64,000 bases of DNA from Nocardia xishanensis NBRC 101358. Its GTDB lineage: Bacteria > Actinomycetota > Actinomycetes > Mycobacteriales > Mycobacteriaceae. The position numbers and the translations under genes are program-made. Location of the stretch: NCBI RefSeq assembly GCF_001613365.1, contig NZ_BDCF01000009.1, positions 124,001-188,000 of the forward strand. Direction: 5' to 3'. The notes beneath the pieces were generated by a model. That model saw only the letters and a list, made by a program, of their open reading frames with translations, was not told the origin of the DNA and did no database searches. Of this stretch, positions 58,938 to 64,000 are shown in pieces; position 1 is the stretch's first letter, and every line of letters begins with the position of its first letter.

Positions 58938-59765
58938 ATGACAAGCGATGGGCTCGGACGATTCGGTGTATGGCGCGGCTACCAGGGGGTGACGCCGGAG
59001 GAGGCGCGTGAGCTGGAGCAGCTCGGCTACGGAACGGTGTGGCTCGGCAGCTCCCCGCCCGCGGAGCTGCCCGTCGTGGAATCGCTTCTCGCCGCGACGG
59101 ATTCGCTCACGGTGGCGACCAGCATCGTGAACATCTGGTCCGCCTCGGCGAAGATCGTGGCCGATTCGTTCCATCGCGTCGAGGAGCGCTTCCCCGGTCG
59201 CTTCCTGCTCGGTATCGGCGCCGGCCACCCGGAATTCAACGGCCCTTACCGCAAGCCCTACGACGCGCTGGTCGAATACCTCGACGAACTGGACGAGGCC
59301 GGGGTGCCGAAGCAGCGCCGGGCCCTCGCCGCGCTCGGCCCGCGGGTGCTGGAGCTGGCGCGCGATCGGACCGCGGGCGCGCTGCCGTACCTGGTGACCC
59401 CCGAGCACACCCGCCGCGCTCGTGCGGTGCTCGGCGCCGACGCACTGCTGGCCACCGAGCAGAAGCTCGTCATCGACGAAGATCCGGAGCGGGCTCGCGA
59501 AGTCGGCCGCACCATCGTGCCCATGTACCTCGGACTGGGCAACTACGTCGCGAACCTGCGCAGGCTCGGTTTCGACGACGTCGACGTCACCGCCCCCGGC
59601 AGCGACCGGCTGGTCGACCAGCTCGCCGTGCACGGCAGCGCGGAACGGGTGGCCGAACAGCTGCGCGCCCATCTCGACGCGGGCGCCGACCACGTCGCCC
59701 TGCAAGCGCTCGGGTCTGACTACCTCGGAACGCTGCGCGCTCTGGCGCCCTTGCTGCGCTCCTGA
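58938..59765 (+). CDS. LLM-class F420-dependent oxidoreductase
   Basis: 275 residues. GRFGVWRGYQGVTPEEARELEQLGYGTVWLG, ATSIVNIWSASAKIVADSFHRVEERFPGRFLLGIGAGHPE are hallmark luciferase-like monooxygenase blocks of the F420 type. The substrate is unknown. Confidence 0.9.
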   Translation: MTSDGLGRFGVWRGYQGVTPEEARELEQLGYGTVWLGSSPPAELPVVESLLAATDSLTVATSIVNIWSASAKIVADSFHRVEERFPGRFLLGIGAGHPEFNGPYRKPYDALVEYLDELDEAGVPKQRRALAALGPRVLELARDRTAGALPYLVTPEHTRRARAVLGADALLATEQKLVIDEDPERAREVGRTIVPMYLGLGNYVANLRRLGFDDVDVTAPGSDRLVDQLAVHGSAERVAEQLRAHLDAGADHVALQALGSDYLGTLRALAPLLRS

Positions 59766-59773
59766 CCTGCGCA

Positions 59774-59827
59774 AGCGTGCGGCGGCGATCGTACTAAGAG
59801 ACAGTTAGGAAACCTGCCGCACGCTTC
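59774..59827. terminator. Long inverted repeat after the LLM gene
   Basis: AAGCGTGCGGC and GCCGCACGCTT are perfect complements 32 nt apart. Possible terminator, or operator for the transporter gene that follows. Confidence 0.4.
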
Positions 59828-59896
59828 CGAATCCCTTGTGACTGCCGACACACTCTCTTTCGGCTGACGCGAAGAAGCGTCGAAGGAGGAGATTCG

Positions 59897-61270
59897 GTGA
59901 CTACGACACAGTCCGGTGGTGAACGCCGCGTCGTCGCGAACGTGCTGCGCGGATCGATCGGCAACCTGGTCGAGTGGTACGACTGGTACGTGTACGCGGC
60001 GTTCAGCGTGTACTTCGCGAAAGCGTTCTTCCCCGAAGGGGATTCGACCGCCCAGCTGCTGTCCACCGCGGCCGTGTTCGCGGTCGGGTTCCTGATGCGC
60101 CCGCTCGGCGGCTGGGCGCTGGGTCGTTACGCGGACCGGTTCGGCAGGCGCGCCGCCCTGACGCTGTCGGTGACGGTGATGGCGGCCGGTTCGCTGCTCA
60201 TCGCGATCACGCCGAGCTACCACACCATCGGTATCGCCGCGCCGGTGCTGTTGCTGCTGGCGCGACTGTTGCAAGGTCTCTCGGTCGGCGGCGAGTACGC
60301 CACCAGTGCGACGTACCTGTCCGAGGTCGCTTCGGCGGGCCGTCGTGGGTTCTATTCGAGCTTCCAGTACGTGACCCTGGTCGCCGGTCAGCTCACCGCG
60401 CTCGGCGTGCAGATCGTGCTGCAGCAGGTGCTCACCTCCGCGCAGATGCATTCCTGGGGTTGGCGAATCCCGTTCCTGATCGGCGCTACCGGCGCGATCG
60501 TCGTCATGCTGCTGCGGCGCGGGATGGACGAGTCCGCGTCGTTCGAGGCGGAGACCTCCGGGGCGAAGGAGCCAAGCGGGTCCTCGCGCGGTTCGCTGCG
60601 GGTGCTGCTGAAGTACCCGAGGGAGTGCCTGCTCGTCGTCGGCCTGACCTTGGGCGGCACGGTGGCGTTCTACACCTACACCACCTACATGCAGAAGTTC
60701 ATGATCAACACCTCCGGCATCTCCAAGGGCACGGTGGCCTGGATCAACTTCGCCGCGCTGCTGGTGTTCGTCGTATTGCAGCCGCTGGCGGGCGGCCTCT
60801 CCGACAAGATCGGCCGACGCAAGCTGCTGATCTTCTTCGGCGTGAGCGGCACCGTGCTCACCGTGCCGATCATGACCGTGCTCGCGCACACCTCGAACCC
60901 GATCGCGGCATGGGGTCTGATGATGGTCGCCCTGCTGATCATCACCGGCTACACCTCGATCAACGCGATCGTGAAGGCGGAACTCTTCCCGACCAAGATC
61001 CGGGCGCTCGGCGTCGGCCTGCCTTACGCGCTGACCGTCGCGATCTTCGGCGGCACCGCGGAGATGATCGCGCTCGCACTGAAGAAGGCGGGCATGGAGT
61101 CGGTGTACTTCTACTACGTGGCGGGCTGCATCGCGCTCTCGCTGGTCACCTACTACTTCATGCGGGAGACCTCGGCGGAGTCCACCATCGACGCCGACGA
61201 CGAGGAGCGCGCCGCCACGGTGAGCGCCGGAACCGGTGACGACCGCCCCATGGCCGCCGTGCGTGGCTGA
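59897..61270 (+). CDS. MHS-family (MFS) transporter, KgtP/shikimate-type
   Basis: 457 residues from GTG with GAAGGAGGAG upstream. Twelve membrane helices; GSIGNLVEWYDWYVYAAFSVYFAKAFFP, RPLGGWALGRYADRFGRR and LLQGLSVGGEYATSATYLSE are MHS-family signatures (proton symporters of carboxylates, shikimate, proline). The substrate cannot be told. Confidence 0.9.
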   Translation: MTTTQSGGERRVVANVLRGSIGNLVEWYDWYVYAAFSVYFAKAFFPEGDSTAQLLSTAAVFAVGFLMRPLGGWALGRYADRFGRRAALTLSVTVMAAGSLLIAITPSYHTIGIAAPVLLLLARLLQGLSVGGEYATSATYLSEVASAGRRGFYSSFQYVTLVAGQLTALGVQIVLQQVLTSAQMHSWGWRIPFLIGATGAIVVMLLRRGMDESASFEAETSGAKEPSGSSRGSLRVLLKYPRECLLVVGLTLGGTVAFYTYTTYMQKFMINTSGISKGTVAWINFAALLVFVVLQPLAGGLSDKIGRRKLLIFFGVSGTVLTVPIMTVLAHTSNPIAAWGLMMVALLIITGYTSINAIVKAELFPTKIRALGVGLPYALTVAIFGGTAEMIALALKKAGMESVYFYYVAGCIALSLVTYYFMRETSAESTIDADDEERAATVSAGTGDDRPMAAVRG

Positions 61271-61316
61271 GCGGCTCGTGTCCGCGCCGATCCCGCCCAT
61301 GTGGCAGGATCGGCGC

Positions 61317-61976
61317 GTGCGGCTTGCGGTGGTCGAAGATGACGACGGCGTGGGCGACGCGCTCGTCGAAGCGCTCAATGCCCGCGGTTACTCCGCCGAG
61401 CGCAAGCGCCGCGGCAGCGAATTGCTGCTCGACCACCGCGGCTACGACGCCGTCATCCTCGATCTCGGTCTGCCCGACGGCGACGGCTTGCAGGTGCTGC
61501 GGCAGCTGCGCGAGATCAGTTCGGTGCCCGTGCTGATCCTGACAGCGCGTAGCGACGAACGCTCCATCGTGCGCGGATTGCGCGGCGGCGCCGACGATTA
61601 CCTGGTGAAGCCGCCGCGGATCGCGGAATTGATGGCGCGGCTGGAGACCGTGATGCGCCGGGCGGCCGCGGTCGCTCATTCCGAGCGCACCGAGGTGATC
61701 ACCGGCGACGTGCGGGTCGATCTGGCGGCCAGGGTCGTCGAGGTCGGCGGCGTGCCGATCGCGCTGACGCAGAAGGAATTCGAGCTGGTCGAGGCGCTCG
61801 TGGAACGGCCGGGCGCGGCGGTGAGCCGCCAGCAGCTGATGGACCGGATCTGGGGCGACGCGTTCGTCGCGGTGTCGCGTTCGCTGGACGTGCACATGAC
61901 CGGTCTGCGAGCCAAGCTGAACCGACCCGGACTGATTACCACGATCCGCGGCTATGGATATCGGTGGGGTCAGTGA
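61317..61976 (+). CDS. OmpR-type two-component response regulator
   Basis: 219 residues from GTG 61317, where the receiver fold starts (VRLAVVEDDDG). D49 (VILDLGLPDGDG) is the phosphorylation site, K in YLVKPPRI is kept, and a winged HTH ends GYGYRWGQ. It probably controls the downstream TAXI transport genes. The longer frame upstream lies over the transporter's 3' end. Confidence 0.92.
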   Translation: MRLAVVEDDDGVGDALVEALNARGYSAERKRRGSELLLDHRGYDAVILDLGLPDGDGLQVLRQLREISSVPVLILTARSDERSIVRGLRGGADDYLVKPPRIAELMARLETVMRRAAAVAHSERTEVITGDVRVDLAARVVEVGGVPIALTQKEFELVEALVERPGAAVSRQQLMDRIWGDAFVAVSRSLDVHMTGLRAKLNRPGLITTIRGYGYRWGQ

Positions 61977-61995
61977 ACGTGGAGGTCGAAACGTC

Positions 61996-63429
61996 ATGCG
62001 GCGCAGACTGCTTGCCGCGCTGACGGTGTTCGCGGCGATCGCCGTTCTCGCGTTCGCGGTGCCGCTCTCGCTGACCTACGCCACCAGCCGGACCCAAGAG
62101 TTGGTGCTCGGCCGGTCCGGTGACGCGGATCGGTTCGCCACGCTTGCCGACGCGGTGGCGCTCGAGGGCAACGACGCCGCGCTGGCCGAGGAGGTCGCGC
62201 GCTACCACGAGCTGTACGGCGAGAACGTGCTCGTGGTCGACGCACGCGGGGCGACCGCGGTCAACGCGGGCGTCGACATCATCGAGCCCGCCGTCGTCGC
62301 GGCCGTCGCCGACGCGCGGCGCAATCAGCGACCGCATCCGATCGACCGGCTCATGCCGTGGAGCGGTCCGACGATGCTCGTCGCGCGACCGGTCGGGACC
62401 GGGGTGCAGGTCAACGGCGCCGTCGTCATCGAGGCGTCCACCTGGCAGGCGCGGCACGACATCACCCGCGCGTGGCTGATCATCGGCGTCGGCGGCGTGG
62501 GGGCCATGGTGCTCTTCACGCTGCTCGCGCTGACGCTGAGCCGCTGGGTACTGCGCCCGCTCGCGGCACTCTCGCGGGCCGTCGCCGAGTTGACCGCGAC
62601 GCTGCCGAAGGCGCGGTCCGCGCCGCAGGCCGCCGACGACGCACCGCCGGCATCGATCGCGCGCCACTATGGCGGACCTCCCGAAATGCGCGCTGTCGCG
62701 GAATCTTTCGACGCCATGGCGCTGGCGGTGGCGGACTCGACGGAGGCACAGCGCCAGCTGGTCGCCGACACCGCACACGCGATGCGCAATCCGCTGGCCG
62801 CCCTCACCATCCGGTTGGATTCGCTGGAGTACGCGATTCCGCAGACCGCCGCCGACACCTTCCGCGGCGCGAGCGCGGAGGTGGAGCGGCTGACCACATT
62901 GCTCGACGGTCTGCTCACCCTCGCGGTCGCGGAGACGCCGGATGCGTTCGCGACAACGGCGGCCACGGCGGAACATCATTGCGACGCGGGCCAAGTCGTC
63001 GCGGATCGCATCGACGCCTGGCATTCCGCGTTCGCCGCCGCAGGGCAGTCGCTGCGCGCCGAACAACCGGGGCGACCGGCCGAGGTCGCGGTAACCGCGG
63101 ATGTGCTCGCCCAGATTCTCGATGTCCCGCTGAGCAATTCCAACCGTTACGCCGGATCCGGCGCGCACACCGTGGTGTCCGTCGGGATCGAGCCGGAGTG
63201 GGTCACGGTGACGGTGCGCGACGACGGCCGCGGCGTGCCCGCCGACGAGATCCACAAGCTCACCACGCGGTTCTTCCGCGGTTCTTCCGCGCAGGCAGGC
63301 GGTTCCGGCCTCGGCCTGCCGATCGCCGCCGCGCTGGCCCAGGCGCGCGGCGGCGCGCTCTCGGTGTCCGCGGTGGCTCCGCGCGGGCTCGCGATCACCG
63401 TCCGTCTTCCCGCGGTGGTGGTGTCGTGA
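61996..63429 (+). CDS. Sensor histidine kinase
   Basis: 477 residues from ATG 61996 (GGAGG 10 bp upstream). Two membrane helices flank a ~120-residue outer sensor region; then HAMP, H box ADTAHAMRNPLAALTIR (H261), N box with LSNSNRYA and G boxes VRDDGRGVP and GSGLGLPIA. The stop overlaps the next start (GTGA). Confidence 0.92.
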   Translation: MRRRLLAALTVFAAIAVLAFAVPLSLTYATSRTQELVLGRSGDADRFATLADAVALEGNDAALAEEVARYHELYGENVLVVDARGATAVNAGVDIIEPAVVAAVADARRNQRPHPIDRLMPWSGPTMLVARPVGTGVQVNGAVVIEASTWQARHDITRAWLIIGVGGVGAMVLFTLLALTLSRWVLRPLAALSRAVAELTATLPKARSAPQAADDAPPASIARHYGGPPEMRAVAESFDAMALAVADSTEAQRQLVADTAHAMRNPLAALTIRLDSLEYAIPQTAADTFRGASAEVERLTTLLDGLLTLAVAETPDAFATTAATAEHHCDAGQVVADRIDAWHSAFAAAGQSLRAEQPGRPAEVAVTADVLAQILDVPLSNSNRYAGSGAHTVVSVGIEPEWVTVTVRDDGRGVPADEIHKLTTRFFRGSSAQAGGSGLGLPIAAALAQARGGALSVSAVAPRGLAITVRLPAVVVS

Positions 63430-64000
63430 CGGGTCGGCTGGACCGGCGAAAGTTCTTGGCGCTCGCGGCCATCGGCGCCGCTGGCATCGCGGGCGCGGCG
63501 GGCGTCGCCGGTTGCGGAAGCGGCAACGATCCGGTGGTCCGGTTGGCCTCGGGTGAGGTCGGCGGCTTCTATCACGCGTTCGCGCGCCTGCTCGCCGCCG
63601 CGGCCGCCGACGCCGGAACGGTGCGGATAGAGCCGATCACCACTTCCGGATCGCAGGACAATCTCGCCATGCTGGCCAGGGGCGAGGCGGAAGTCGGTCT
63701 GGCGCTGGCGGATTCGAGCAGGGATGCGCCGGGCGGCGTCGTCGCGCTCGGCCGGGTCTACGAGAACTATCTCCAGCTCGCCGTGCGGGCGGACAGCGGG
63801 GTCCGCCGGGCGGCCGAATTGCGGGGAAAGCGGGTGAATCTGGGCGCTCAGGGTTCCGGCGCGGCGCTGACGGGGGAGCGGATCCTGCTCGCCGCGGGGC
63901 TGGACCCGGCGACCGATGTCATCGTGGAACATCGCCCGCTGCGCGACGCCGCGGCAGCCGTGCGCTCCGGTGCGGTCGACGCGCTGCTGTGGGCCGGCGG
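63426..64000 (+). CDS. TAXI-family TRAP solute-binding lipoprotein, 3' end outside window
   Basis: 191 codons visible from GTG (GTGA overlap with the kinase stop); no stop before the window ends. RRKFLALAAIGAAGIAG is a Tat-type signal and VAGCGSG a lipobox, so a lipoprotein exported folded is likely. RLASGEVGGFYHAFARLLAAAAA and TTSGSQDNLAMLARGEAEVGLALAD are TAXI solute-binding-protein motifs. The membrane subunits should lie beyond the right edge. Ligands of this family include glutamate and other carboxylates; the ligand here is unknown. Confidence 0.88.
   Translation, partial: MTGRLDRRKFLALAAIGAAGIAGAAGVAGCGSGNDPVVRLASGEVGGFYHAFARLLAAAAADAGTVRIEPITTSGSQDNLAMLARGEAEVGLALADSSRDAPGGVVALGRVYENYLQLAVRADSGVRRAAELRGKRVNLGAQGSGAALTGERILLAAGLDPATDVIVEHRPLRDAAAAVRSGAVDALLWAG

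Overview
The window is high-GC actinobacterial DNA of the Mycobacteriales type, most likely Nocardia or a close relative. The evidence is a complete ESX-type (type VII) secretion locus with EccA, EccB, EccC, EccD, EccE, mycosin, two EspG chaperones and PE/PPE-like proteins, next to the infA-rpmJ-rpsM-rpsK-rpsD-rpoA-rplQ-truA block. GTG starts, ATGA/GTGA gene overlaps and a CIRCE/HrcA-type heat-shock operator also fit. No tRNA, rRNA, insertion sequence or CRISPR array was seen.

Region 1 (2-25455) is almost filled by one reading frame of at least 8263 codons whose 5' end lies outside the window. It is a mosaic of effector and regulator domains: four papain-fold (Tox-PL/glutamine-deamidase-like) domains, a Fic-like domain, a PI3/4-kinase/HipA-like domain, twelve sigma-region-4-like helix-turn-helix units in a row, two XRE-like HTH units, a complete sigma-70-like core (regions 2-3-4), two RsbW-like (GHKL) anti-sigma folds, a 4'-phosphopantetheinyl transferase domain, degenerate zincin-like domains, three LuxR-type HTH units and a C-terminal methyltransferase-like fold. 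A small gene with a DnaJ-type zinc finger is coupled to its 3' end (TAATG). This is the most unusual object in the window.

Region 2 (25456-46979) is the ESX locus. First come substrates and chaperones: a protein with EF-hand-like repeats, EspG, two YbaB-like proteins, EspC-like, EspA-like, PE-like, PPE-like, a second EspG, then EsxB/EsxA. The membrane machine follows: eccE and eccA on the minus strand, eccB, eccD, mycP and eccC on the plus strand. Several spacers carry tandemly duplicated 45-80 bp elements. Two of these form tiny ORFs that link neighbouring genes through ATGA/GTGA overlaps.

Region 3 (47125-52966) holds a GntR regulator with an overlapping acetyltransferase gene, a divergent DUF4254 gene and a large EspI-like proline-rich ParA-type ATPase. 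Region 4 (53386-58270) is the conserved ribosomal/RNA polymerase alpha operon. Region 5 (58322-64000) has an Hsp20 gene behind a perfect CIRCE element, an F420-type luciferase-like oxidoreductase, an MHS-family transporter, and a response regulator/histidine kinase/TAXI solute-binding lipoprotein operon that runs off the right edge.

Working picture (inference): the giant protein, its zinc-finger partner and the smaller substrates are clients of the adjacent ESX machine. EspG proteins chaperone PE/PPE-type clients, EccC with EccA and possibly EspI supplies ATP-driven recruitment, and MycP processes or gates export.
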